A stretch of 64,000 bases of DNA from Crateriforma conspicua (GTDB taxonomy: Bacteria; Planctomycetota; Planctomycetia; Pirellulales; Pirellulaceae), in contig NZ_CP036319.1 in assembly GCF_007752935.1 (NCBI RefSeq), forward strand, positions 620,001-684,000. The letters run 5' to 3'. Both the position numbers and the translations under genes were made by a program. Numbering within the stretch: position 1 is the first letter of the stretch; each line of letters starts with the position of its first letter. The notes beneath the pieces were generated by a model, which did not search any database, was not told the origin of the DNA, and saw nothing but the letters and a program-made list of their open reading frames with translations. Below are positions 55,233-63,948 of this stretch, one piece after another.

Positions 55233-56569
55233 CACAGAAACCGCCGACGTCACAGGGGCGTCGATGTTTGGATTTGACGTCGGCCGTGGCGATCGTCGCG
55301 GCCAGCATGATCGGTGCTGGCGTTTACACGACCAGCGGGTTTTCCATCGCGACCGCCGATTCGGCGTGGACCGTGGTGGTGTTGTGGATCATCGGCGGTT
55401 TCGCGGCCGTGTGTGGCGCGATTGGTTATGCCGCGCTGTCGCGTCGGTTCACCGAATCCGGCGGTGAGTATCTTTTTCTGTCCAAGACGCTGCACCCGGT
55501 CGCCGGCGTCGTCGCCGGATGGGTTTCGGTGCTGGCAGGTTTTACCGGTCCAATCGCCTTGGCCGCATTGGCTTTGGACGTCTATCTGGTCGATGCGGAA
55601 ACGTCGGCCCTTCCCGCCGGCAGCTTCGCGGCTTTGGCCATTGTGGCGGCCGCCGTTTTGCACTCGATCAGCGTGCACCCGTCTGCTCGGGTGCAAGATG
55701 TTGTGGTGGCATTGAAGCTGGCGGTCTTGTTGGGCCTGGTTTGTTTTGCTGCCACCGTGGGACCATCGAACTGGCTGGGGTTGCAGGCAGCCGACACGCC
55801 GCCATTTTCTTGGGGCGAAACCGCGACGTCCCTGTTGTACATCTCGTTCAGCTATGCGGGTTTCAATGCGGCCATCTATATCGCCGGTGAAGTGAAAGAC
55901 CCCCAGCGGAACGTTCCCATGGCGATGGTCGTTGGGACCGTGGTCGTTGCGGTCTTGTACATCGCCTTGAACGCAGCATTCGTGTTGATTCCATCACGCG
56001 AATCCATCGCCGGCCAGCCGGACGTTGCTACGATCGCGGCGCGCGCGATTGGTGGGACGACTTTGGAAACGTTGGTTCGTTGGGTGATCGTGGTTTCCTT
56101 GGCCACGTCGATCTCCGCATTGGTGATGACCGGACCGCGGGTGTACGCCAAGATGGCCGACGACGGCTTTTTGCCAAGATTCTTCAGCTTTCAGCATCGC
56201 GTACCGTTGGGGGCGATTTGGATTCAAGCGGTGGCATCCATCATCGTCGTGTTTTGGACGGACCTTCAATTCCTGCTGGGATACCTGTCTTTCACGCTGA
56301 TGTTTTGCTCCGCGTTGACGGTTGCAATGGTTTGGAAGCAGCGTGATTTGGATTTATGGGGTTCACAATGGTTGCCAAAGATTGCATCGGCGATTTTTGT
56401 TCTGTTCAGCGTGATGACCATGGTGGTTTCTGCCCGGGTGAACATGGGCGGCACCATTGCCGCTTTTGTCACACTTGCGATTGGCGTGGGCGTGTATCTT
56501 TTGCGGTCCAAGTCGAACGCGCCGGATTCCGGGGCGAAATTGGGTCTGGAACGTAAGTCGGAAGAATGA
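55229..56569 (+). CDS. APC-superfamily amino acid/amine permease
   Basis: A 446-residue transporter with about 12 hydrophobic segments and the APC hallmark at its start: IVAASMIGAGVYTTSGF, with the GAG substrate motif in TM1. SFSYAGFNAAIYIAGEVKDPQRN is the typical TM6 and following loop. It should exchange or import an amino acid or amine at the inner membrane. The start is a GTG overlapping the stop of the small HPGHG protein; its own stop overlaps the aldehyde dehydrogenase start as ATGA (56566-56569). The pairing suggests uptake of an amine or amino acid whose breakdown yields an aldehyde. Confidence 0.9.
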   Translation: MTQKPPTSQGRRCLDLTSAVAIVAASMIGAGVYTTSGFSIATADSAWTVVVLWIIGGFAAVCGAIGYAALSRRFTESGGEYLFLSKTLHPVAGVVAGWVSVLAGFTGPIALAALALDVYLVDAETSALPAGSFAALAIVAAAVLHSISVHPSARVQDVVVALKLAVLLGLVCFAATVGPSNWLGLQAADTPPFSWGETATSLLYISFSYAGFNAAIYIAGEVKDPQRNVPMAMVVGTVVVAVLYIALNAAFVLIPSRESIAGQPDVATIAARAIGGTTLETLVRWVIVVSLATSISALVMTGPRVYAKMADDGFLPRFFSFQHRVPLGAIWIQAVASIIVVFWTDLQFLLGYLSFTLMFCSALTVAMVWKQRDLDLWGSQWLPKIASAIFVLFSVMTMVVSARVNMGGTIAAFVTLAIGVGVYLLRSKSNAPDSGAKLGLERKSEE

Positions 56570-57999
56570 ACGACCAGAGCACGGATTCCTTCGGACATTG
56601 GATCGACGGTGTTTGGCGTGATCCCATCGATGGCGTTTGGCGGGAAAACCACAGTCCCATCGATCAGCGGTGTGCCGGGCGCTTCGCGGTGGCGTCGGTC
56701 GCTGATGTCGATTCGGCGGTCGCATCGGCACGCGACGCCTTTGAACAGAACCGTGACGCCAAGCCCAGTGACCGCGAGGCCTGGTTGTTGGCCGCGGCGG
56801 ACGGTTTGCAAAACTCAGCCGATGAAGTGGTCGACGCGCTGATCGTCGATACCGGTTCGCCGATCAGTAAAGCACAGCGTGAAGTGGCGACGTCGATCGG
56901 TGTGCTGCGCGCGGCCGCCGGTGCCTGTCGCCGGATCTTGGGACAGACATTGCCCAGCGACGTTCCGGGCCGATGGAGCTTTGCCGTGCGACGTCCGCTG
57001 GGGGTGGTCGCTGGCATCACGCCGTTCAACGTACCGCTGATCAAAGCCGTCAAGCACAGCGCGTTGCCACTGGCGACCGGGAATGCCGTGGTCATGTTGC
57101 CGTCACCACAGGCACCCCACATGGCCGCAATGTTGGCCAAAATTTATCAGGGTGCCGGGGTTCCGCGTGGGCTGTTCAATGTCGTCTTTGGTGACGGCGA
57201 TGTGGTCGGCGATGCACTCACCATCCACCCTGACGTTCGGATGATTGGCTTCACCGGCAGCACGACGATCGGTCGCCGTGTCGCGACGCGGGCCGCGGTC
57301 GATGGCAAACGAGTCACGTTGGAAATGGGGGGCAAAAATCCGGCGGTCGTTTGTGGTGATGTTGATTTGCAGTCGGCGGCACCGATGATTGCGATGGGCG
57401 GGTTTCTGTTCCAAGGCCAGATTTGTATGTCCACCAGTTGGGCGCTGGTCCACGAAAGTGTTCATGGCGATTTGTGCGAACGACTGGTCAACTTGGCGAC
57501 GCGTTTGCCCGGTGGCGACTTGCGTGATCCCGCGACGGTGATCGGACCGATGATCAGCGATCGGCAGTGCGAAAGAGTTCAGCGGTTGGTCGACGACGCG
57601 GTCGATCGCGGCGCCAGAGTGCTGTGTGGTGGCGGGCATTCCGGACGTACGTTCCAGCCAACCGTGCTGGCCGAGGTCGATGATTCGATGGACGTCATGA
57701 AGCAGGAGATCTTTGGGCCGGTCATTTGTGTCCAGCCCTTCACCGATTTGCAGGACGCCATCGATCGCATCAATGATCGCCGGTTCGCCCTTTGTGCCGC
57801 CATCCACACTGATTCACTTGGCGATGCCAGGATGTTTGCCAACCAATGTGGTTGTGCGATGGTTCACATCAATGGGCCGACCGTCCAGGAAGAAGCACAC
57901 GTGCCTTTTGGCGGCAATAAGGACAGTGGCTTTGGACGCGAAGGCGCGTTGGTCGGCATTGATGAACTGACCACGTGGCAGTGGGTCACGGCGAACTAG
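56566..57999 (+). CDS. NAD(P)-dependent aldehyde dehydrogenase
   Basis: A 477-residue ALDH. The general base is E253 in TLEMGGKNPAVV and the nucleophile C287 in FQGQICMSTS. GFTGSTTIGRRVA is the nucleotide-binding turn and EIFGPVICVQPF the C-terminal ALDH motif. The wording resembles the benzaldehyde/vanillin dehydrogenase branch (GITPFNVPLIKAVKH, INGPTVQEEAHVPFGG), although semialdehyde substrates remain possible. It is the last gene of a three-gene operon in which every junction overlaps by four bases. A hairpin follows directly after the stop. Confidence 0.93.
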   Translation: MNDQSTDSFGHWIDGVWRDPIDGVWRENHSPIDQRCAGRFAVASVADVDSAVASARDAFEQNRDAKPSDREAWLLAAADGLQNSADEVVDALIVDTGSPISKAQREVATSIGVLRAAAGACRRILGQTLPSDVPGRWSFAVRRPLGVVAGITPFNVPLIKAVKHSALPLATGNAVVMLPSPQAPHMAAMLAKIYQGAGVPRGLFNVVFGDGDVVGDALTIHPDVRMIGFTGSTTIGRRVATRAAVDGKRVTLEMGGKNPAVVCGDVDLQSAAPMIAMGGFLFQGQICMSTSWALVHESVHGDLCERLVNLATRLPGGDLRDPATVIGPMISDRQCERVQRLVDDAVDRGARVLCGGGHSGRTFQPTVLAEVDDSMDVMKQEIFGPVICVQPFTDLQDAIDRINDRRFALCAAIHTDSLGDARMFANQCGCAMVHINGPTVQEEAHVPFGGNKDSGFGREGALVGIDELTTWQWVTAN

Positions 58000-58023
58000 T
58001 TCCCGTGTTTGGATCACGGGGAA
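58000..58023 (+). terminator. Hairpin directly after the aldehyde dehydrogenase stop
   Basis: TTCCCGTG (58000-58007) pairs with CACGGGGAA (58015-58023), 8 bp with one bulged G and a 7-base loop. It starts on the base after the TAG stop codon. There is no T-run. Confidence 0.5.
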
Positions 58024-58065
58024 CGAATCGCAGTGAGCGTAATTCCGTCGACACCGTCGCGGTGA

Positions 58066-58164
58066 TTACAGGATCGAACTGGTCAGGATTCCCGCGATGG
58101 TTGCCAAGGCAATGACGACAAAAGCGATGGTCGGATCGGTCGGTTGGGTGTGTTCGGACATCAT
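58066..58164 (-). CDS. 32-residue membrane micropeptide
   Basis: A very short leftward frame: ATG complementary to 58162-58164 (a second ATG follows at once), TAA at 58066-58068. The peptide has a polar N-terminus (MMSEHTQPTDP) and a single hydrophobic helix (TIAFVVIALATIAGIL) ending TSSIL. GGGAG (complement of 58174-58178) lies nine bases upstream of the first ATG, ideal spacing. This combination is characteristic of real small membrane proteins. No family is recognised. It is isolated between two gene ends: the aldehyde dehydrogenase on one side and the helicase 224 bases upstream on its own strand. Confidence 0.55.
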   Translation of the reverse strand: MMSEHTQPTDPTIAFVVIALATIAGILTSSIL

Positions 58165-58349
58165 CTGGCGCGGCTCCCGTCGGCGAATCTGGATCAAGAC
58201 ATCTGGGGTTCTTTTGGAGGCGGACATCGGATGCGTTCGACTCACGTGGGATCAAAACGCGGAATTCGATGTGCCCTTAGTGCCCAGCGGAAGCCACGGG
58301 AAAACGTGACAAGAAAAACCGCCGAATTGTCTTTTTCCCGTCTCGGGCC

Positions 58350-58379
58350 GTGCCGGGGTAAATTCGCTGGCCCCGGCGC
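58350..58379 (-). terminator. Hairpin after the SMUBP-2-like helicase gene
   Basis: GCCGGGG (58352-58358) pairs with CCCCGGC (58371-58377), extended by a G-T and a G-C pair to 58350-58379, with a 12-base loop. It lies 10 bases past the helicase stop (58389) in the leftward direction. The rest of the 58165-58388 gap holds the presumed promoter of the micropeptide and nothing else I can name. Confidence 0.5.
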
Positions 58380-58388
58380 GGACGTCTT

Positions 58389-60389
58389 TCAAAGCCCCAT
58401 TTCGCTCGCGAATTCCCAGACGCTGTGATAGGCCGATTGGTCGTCGAAGTACTGCAGCATGTCGGCATAGAACGCATCATTGCCAAGCGTGCCGCTGTCA
58501 CCGACGACCACCAGACGGCGTTTAGCGCGGGTCATCGCGACATTGGTCCGACGCGTGTCTTTCAGAAAACCGATTTCCCCGGTTTCGTTGCTGCGGACCA
58601 TCGTCAACAGAACGACGTCTTTTTCGCGTCCCTGAAATCCGTCGACGGTGTCGACTTCGATGCGATGGTCATCCAGTCGGGATCGCAGACACCGAACTTG
58701 GGCGGCGTAGGGGGCAATGATGGCGATTTCCGATGGCCGCACGCCGCTTTCAATCAACTGGCGGACCAGGAACACGATCACGTTGGCTTCGCCCGGATTC
58801 AGTTTGCTTAAACCGTCGGGTTCCAATTGTTCGTCCATCCCCGCGCCGGCGGTGTCGATCAACATCAGGGGGGAATCCGTCCAGCGGTTGTTTTCTACGT
58901 GCGGCAGGTCAGCCAGCAGACGATCTTTGACCGAGGCGTCGGCCACAAGATCACCGTCATAGAACGTATCGGACGAAAACCGCATGATCTGTTGGTGCAT
59001 CCGGTACTGGACTTTCAAGCGTCGAAGGATCGCTTCGCCGTCGCGTTCGACCAAACGCTGCATCGTCGATCGCCGCATCCCGTCGTCGGCGGCTTGGTCG
59101 CTAAGCACGGTGGGAGGAAGCTGGAAGTGATCACCGGCGATCACCAACCGCTCGGCACGATCCACGGCTTGCCAGATCCCGGTTTCGGTGCACTGACAGG
59201 CTTCGTCGATCACCACCAAGTCAAAATCGCGTTTGCCCAACAGGTCATCATCGATGGTCGTGGTGGTGCAGATCACATCCGCGCCGTCCAAGACGCCACG
59301 GACGATCGAACGCTCCAGTGCACGGATTTGTCCGCGCAGCTGGCCAGCCTCGGCGAACAGTTGCCCGCGTCGTTTGTAACCTTCACGTCCGCTGGGACGT
59401 TTCGATGCGGCGTTGACCAATTGGTCGACTTCTCGGCGCATGTCTTCGATGACGGCGGCCGACGGATCCGATTCCACTCGTTCATCCAGCGTGTGCCCCC
59501 GCAGCGATTCAAATACCCTCGCCGGATGCCCCACGCGGATGACGGCGTCGTGCATGTCGACCAATTTTTCCATCAGGTTGTCGACGGCGGTATTGCTGGG
59601 GGCACACGCCAGCACTCGGCCGCCAAGCCGGACGGTTTGATAGATGATTTCGGCAACGGTTGTGGTTTTGCCGGTCCCCGGCGGACCGTGAATGACGGCC
59701 ACGTCTTGGGCGGACAACGCGAATCGCACCGCTTCGCGTTGCGGCGGGTTCAAGTCGGTCAGAAATTCCACTTGGGGTTCTTGGCCGAACCGCAGCGGTC
59801 GGTTTCCCAGGATGACGTCACGCAGTTTCGCGGCGCGGCCCTCGGCGGTTTGGCTCTTGGCCATCGCGGCCAACTGACGACGGCGTGTGGTTTCATCCGG
59901 CGAAAGGTCGATGCGAAAACGATCGCCTTCGGGCCAGCGTTCGGTGGCCACTTGGATCGTGTGGGACTTGCGGCGACTGACAACGCCGGCGACGCCTTCA
60001 TCGGATTCGTCGGCGTCGTCGCTGATAACCACCGGCGATCCGACCTTCAACCGGTTCATGGGCAGCGGTGCGGAGGTCGCTTTGACAAACTCCAACAGGT
60101 ATCGGCCCGCCAATCCGATTTGGTGATCCGACATGTCCATCGCCAACAGCGTTTCGCCGGTTCGTTCGACGTCGGCGCGGCGTTGCATCTGGCGGCGTCG
60201 CGCCATGCGTTGGCGTTCCGCTTCGGATTCCAAATCCAACCAGCGTCGCAGGAGATCGAAATAGCGTTGTGGATCTTGAAAATCGGTGTCGGTGGCCGGT
60301 TGTGGATCGACCAGTCCTTCGGCGAACCTGTCGGGAAGCGCCCGCTTGGATGAGTCTTTGGATCGTTTCGGGCGGCGGCGTGATGACAT
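58389..60389 (-). CDS. SF1B (Upf1/SMUBP-2-like) helicase
   Basis: A 666-residue AAA_11/AAA_12 helicase. Walker A IHGPPGTGKTTT is at about 237-248. Walker B reads VVIDEACQCTE, motif III GDHFQLPPTVLS, motif V VDTVDGFQGREKDVV and motif VI NVAMTRAKRRLVVVGD. The N-terminal 200 residues contain a beta-barrel-like segment (LKVGSPVVISDDAD, HTIQVATERWPEGDRFRIDL) as in SMUBP-2/IGHMBP2, which unwind DNA or RNA 5'-3'. A charged Arg-rich N-terminus may bind nucleic acid. It is divergent from the DUF1294 gene, with 33 bases between starts. Confidence 0.93.
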   Translation of the reverse strand: MSSRRRPKRSKDSSKRALPDRFAEGLVDPQPATDTDFQDPQRYFDLLRRWLDLESEAERQRMARRRQMQRRADVERTGETLLAMDMSDHQIGLAGRYLLEFVKATSAPLPMNRLKVGSPVVISDDADESDEGVAGVVSRRKSHTIQVATERWPEGDRFRIDLSPDETTRRRQLAAMAKSQTAEGRAAKLRDVILGNRPLRFGQEPQVEFLTDLNPPQREAVRFALSAQDVAVIHGPPGTGKTTTVAEIIYQTVRLGGRVLACAPSNTAVDNLMEKLVDMHDAVIRVGHPARVFESLRGHTLDERVESDPSAAVIEDMRREVDQLVNAASKRPSGREGYKRRGQLFAEAGQLRGQIRALERSIVRGVLDGADVICTTTTIDDDLLGKRDFDLVVIDEACQCTETGIWQAVDRAERLVIAGDHFQLPPTVLSDQAADDGMRRSTMQRLVERDGEAILRRLKVQYRMHQQIMRFSSDTFYDGDLVADASVKDRLLADLPHVENNRWTDSPLMLIDTAGAGMDEQLEPDGLSKLNPGEANVIVFLVRQLIESGVRPSEIAIIAPYAAQVRCLRSRLDDHRIEVDTVDGFQGREKDVVLLTMVRSNETGEIGFLKDTRRTNVAMTRAKRRLVVVGDSGTLGNDAFYADMLQYFDDQSAYHSVWEFASEMGL

Positions 60390-60422
60390 GAGGGATGGTT
60401 ATGGGGGCTTCGGAGCGAATCA

Positions 60423-60716
60423 GTGTTGGATTGGCAAATCGGCTGGATGGTCGTGGTGGGTTGGGTGCTTGTTTTTTCTTCGGCCGAAATCGCCGCCTAT
60501 GGCTGGGACAAGTGGTCAGCGATTCGCAACCGACGACGAATCCCCGAGTCCACCTTGGTGACCATCGCCGCGTTGGGGGGATGGCCCGGGGGGATGCTGG
60601 CATCGCGATGGTTTCGGCACAAGACCATCAAAGGCAGCTATCGGGTCAAGTTTGCGGTCGCCACGGTCGTCAACCTGGCTATACTTGCCACGCTGGTGTA
60701 CCTGTTCGTTTGTTAA
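60423..60716 (+). CDS. DUF1294 small membrane protein
   Basis: A 97-residue two- to three-helix protein. A first helix (GWMVVVGWVLVFSSAEIAAY) is followed by the family core YGWDKWSAIRNRRRIPESTL and LAALGGWPGG-like TIAALGGWPGGMLASRWFRHKTIKG, then a final helix. DUF1294 proteins share this DK...R, GGWPG and HKT pattern; their role is unknown. The GTG at 60423 has GGAG upstream with good spacing. Its promoter must overlap that of the divergent helicase. dnaE2 starts 73 bases after its stop. Confidence 0.82.
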   Translation: MLDWQIGWMVVVGWVLVFSSAEIAAYGWDKWSAIRNRRRIPESTLVTIAALGGWPGGMLASRWFRHKTIKGSYRVKFAVATVVNLAILATLVYLFVC

Positions 60717-60789
60717 GTGGTTTGCCGGTGGGGTTGGCGGTTTTTCGCGTCGCATCAACTCGGCCCACGGACCCGATTTCGTCGTTTCC

Positions 60790-63700
60790 ATGTCGTACGT
60801 CGAACTGCACTGTCGCAGCAATTTTTCTTTCCTGCGGGCTGCATCCCATCCCGACGAATTGGTCCAACAGGCTGCGGAACTGGGGTACGCGGGGATCGCG
60901 ATCACCGATCGTCATTCGATTGCCGGTGTCGTCCGCGGCTTTGCACCGGCAAGCGAATTGGGGATTCAGTACATCGTCGGCGCGGAATTGCATCCGGTCG
61001 ATGCCCCGTCCATGGTGGTTTGGCCGACCGACCGGGCGGCCTATGGTCGATTGTGCCGTCTGTTGTCACGCGGACGAATGCGATGCGAAAAAGGCCAATG
61101 TACGCTTCATTGGTCGGACATCGTCGAACTGAACGATGGTTTGTTGGCCGGCGTGTTGCCCGATGATCCGTCATCCGTGTGGGACGACGAAGCCGGCTCC
61201 GGTGAAAGCGCTGGTAACCGATCGGGGATGACGCCACAAGCGATGGCCCGTCTGGGACGATTCATCCGGACCCACTTTCGCGACGTGTTTGGTGACCGCG
61301 GCTACTTGATGGCCGAACTGCACCAGGGCGTCGACGATGACTTGCGGTTACAAACGTTGGCCGATTTGGCATTGCGCTATGACGTTCCCTTGGTGGCATC
61401 GGGTGGTGTGGCCTATCACACGCCCGATCGCATGTTGATGCATGACTGTGTCACGGCCATTCGGCTGGGGAAGACCATCGCCGAAATCCATGCGGATCGA
61501 TACGCCAACAGCCAACGACATTTAAAGTCGCTGGCCCGAATCCGACACCTTTACCGTGAACAACCGCGGGCGGTCAGTCGAACGTTGGAAATCGCACAGC
61601 GTTGCCAGTTTCGCTTGAGCGAATTGCGTTACGAGTATCCCGAGGAAATCGCACCGTCCGGGATGACGATGATCGAGCACCTGAAGCGGTTGACTTGGGA
61701 AGGCGCCAAGCAACGATGGCCCGGTGGCGTGCCCGACAATGTGCTGGCGTCGCTGAAGCACGAAATCCAATTGATCGAAGAACTGAAATACGAAGCCTAT
61801 TTTTTGACCGTTTGGGACATGGTGCGTTTCGCCCGCAGTCGGGGCATTCTGTGTCAGGGTCGCGGTTCGGCGGCCAACAGTTCGGTGTGCTATTGCCTGG
61901 GCATTACGGCGGTTGATCCCGGCCAAGGGGAACTGCTGTTCGAACGGTTCATTTCACGTGAACGGAACGAAGCCCCCGACATCGACGTCGATTTTGAACA
62001 TCAACGTCGCGAGGAAGTGCTGCAGTACTTGTACGAAAAATATGGTCGCGATCGCGCGGGGATGACCGCCACGGTGACAACGTATCGCGGCAAAAGTGCG
62101 ATTCGCGAAGTCGGTAAAGCCTTGGGGGCATCGGCCGACGCCATCGACACGTTGGCCAAGTTGGCCGGCAGTTATGACCGGAATCCTGATTTACCCGATC
62201 GGTGTCGCCAGTCGGGGATTGACCCCGATTCGGAACTCGGGCGGCGTTGGATTCATCTGGTGATGACGCTGATCGGATTCCCCCGGCATCTGTCGCAACA
62301 CGTCGGCGGGATGGTGATGACGGCGGGAAACCTGTGCGAATTGTGTGTGATCGAAAACGCGGCGATGCCGGGCCGGACGGTCATCCAGTGGGACAAAGAC
62401 GACTTGGATGAACTGGGCATTTTGAAAGTGGATGTGCTTTCACTGGGAATGCTTTCGGCCATTCGGCGGGCGTTTGAATTGGTTCATCAGCATCACGGTC
62501 GTGATTGGAATCTGGCCAATCTGCCACCGGACGATCCGGCGACGTATGACATGATTTGTCGCGCCGATACGGTCGGTGTTTTTCAAATCGAAAGTCGGGC
62601 ACAAATGAGCATGCTGCCGCGGCTGAAACCCAAGTGTTATTACGACTTGGTCATCGAAGTGGCGATCGTGCGTCCGGGGCCGATCCAAGGCAATATGGTG
62701 CACCCGTTCTTGCAGGCTCGTGAAAATCCCGATGCGGTGGTCTATCCCAACGATGCGATCCGGAAAGTATTGGAAAAGACCCTGGGGGTTCCGATCTTTC
62801 AAGAACAGGCGATGAAGTTGGCCGTCGTTGCGGCGGGATTCACGCCCGGCGAAGCCGACCAGTTGCGGCGGGCCATGGCGGCGTGGCGTCGTCCGGGAAT
62901 CATCGACAAGTTTCGAATCAAGTTGCTGCAAGGCATGACCGCCAATGGTTTGACCGGTGATTTTGCCGAACAAGTGTTTCGCCAAATCCGTGGCTTCGGC
63001 GAATACGGATTTCCCGAATCACACGCGGCCAGTTTTGCACTGTTGGTGTATGCATCGGCGTACTTGAAGTGTCATTACCCCGCCGCTTTTTGTGCGGCCC
63101 TGTTGAACAGCCAACCGATGGGATTTTACGCGCCCGCGCAATTGATCGCTGATGCGCGAAATCATGGTGTCACCGTGCGACCGCCCGATGTGAATCACAG
63201 CCAGATCGACGCGACGTTGGAAGACGCCGGGCAGACGGTGCGATTGGGCCTGCGTTCGGTTCGCGGCTTGGCGATCGATCATGCCGAACGTTTGATCCAG
63301 CGGCGTCCAAGAACCGGGTATCGGTCGATGGCCGATCTGACCCGCCAAGCCGGCGTCGGGCAAGCGGTCATCACTCGCTTGGCCGATGCCGATGCGTTGC
63401 AATCCATCTGTGGGGATCGTCGCGCGGCACTTTGGCAATCGCTTGCCCAAGAACAACGACCCGATGCCACACCGCTGTTCGCATCGGCTGATGACGATGA
63501 AGCGGTCCCCGAATCGGTGACACCGATGGGCGACCTGCAGGAAGTCTATGCCGATTATGAGGCGACGGGTCTGAGTTTAAAGGGACACCCGATCGCGTTC
63601 GTCCGACGTGAACTGGATGCCCAACGTTGTGTTCGCAGTTGTGACCTGCCCCGATTGCGTGACGGGCGTCACGTCCGAGTGGCCGGTTTGGTATTGATGC

Positions 63701-63948
63701 GCCAGCGACCGGCGACCGCCAAAGGGATCACCTTTGTCACGATCGAAGACGAAACGGGACCGATAAACTTGGTGATGTTTGCCGATGTATGGAAACGTGA
63801 GTTTCGCGTCGCCAAAGGCAGTAATGCATGGATGGTCGACGGCAAACTGGAAAACCGCCAAAACGTGATTCATGTCATCGTCGGCAATCTGACGGATCTG
63901 TCCGAAAAGGTCACCGGTTTGACCACCAAGTCACGTGACTTTCGCTGA
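60790..63948 (+). CDS. dnaE2: Error-prone DNA polymerase III alpha subunit DnaE2
   Basis: A C-family polymerase for translesion synthesis under DNA damage. The ATG at 60790 gives 1052 residues, shorter than replicative DnaE and typical of DnaE2. The PHP domain opens MSYVELHCRSNFSFLRAASH, with TDRHSIAG. The palm carries PDIDVDF with D399 and D401, and the third Asp is D548 in KVDVLSLGML. RAMAAWRRPG, the HASFALLVY-like SHAASFALLVYAS and the OB-fold near the end (VRVAGLVLMRQRPATAKGITF) match the DnaE2/ImuC subfamily. imuA and imuB, its usual partners, are not in the window. The frame remains open upstream (60652), but that part is unlike the family. Confidence 0.95.
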   Translation: MSYVELHCRSNFSFLRAASHPDELVQQAAELGYAGIAITDRHSIAGVVRGFAPASELGIQYIVGAELHPVDAPSMVVWPTDRAAYGRLCRLLSRGRMRCEKGQCTLHWSDIVELNDGLLAGVLPDDPSSVWDDEAGSGESAGNRSGMTPQAMARLGRFIRTHFRDVFGDRGYLMAELHQGVDDDLRLQTLADLALRYDVPLVASGGVAYHTPDRMLMHDCVTAIRLGKTIAEIHADRYANSQRHLKSLARIRHLYREQPRAVSRTLEIAQRCQFRLSELRYEYPEEIAPSGMTMIEHLKRLTWEGAKQRWPGGVPDNVLASLKHEIQLIEELKYEAYFLTVWDMVRFARSRGILCQGRGSAANSSVCYCLGITAVDPGQGELLFERFISRERNEAPDIDVDFEHQRREEVLQYLYEKYGRDRAGMTATVTTYRGKSAIREVGKALGASADAIDTLAKLAGSYDRNPDLPDRCRQSGIDPDSELGRRWIHLVMTLIGFPRHLSQHVGGMVMTAGNLCELCVIENAAMPGRTVIQWDKDDLDELGILKVDVLSLGMLSAIRRAFELVHQHHGRDWNLANLPPDDPATYDMICRADTVGVFQIESRAQMSMLPRLKPKCYYDLVIEVAIVRPGPIQGNMVHPFLQARENPDAVVYPNDAIRKVLEKTLGVPIFQEQAMKLAVVAAGFTPGEADQLRRAMAAWRRPGIIDKFRIKLLQGMTANGLTGDFAEQVFRQIRGFGEYGFPESHAASFALLVYASAYLKCHYPAAFCAALLNSQPMGFYAPAQLIADARNHGVTVRPPDVNHSQIDATLEDAGQTVRLGLRSVRGLAIDHAERLIQRRPRTGYRSMADLTRQAGVGQAVITRLADADALQSICGDRRAALWQSLAQEQRPDATPLFASADDDEAVPESVTPMGDLQEVYADYEATGLSLKGHPIAFVRRELDAQRCVRSCDLPRLRDGRHVRVAGLVLMRQRPATAKGITFVTIEDETGPINLVMFADVWKREFRVAKGSNAWMVDGKLENRQNVIHVIVGNLTDLSEKVTGLTTKSRDFR

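Noticed and set aside
58827-60353. 508-codon open frame antisense to the helicase
   Set aside because: It lacks any recognisable motif and covers the helicase's conserved motifs in reverse; long antisense frames are expected at this codon bias.
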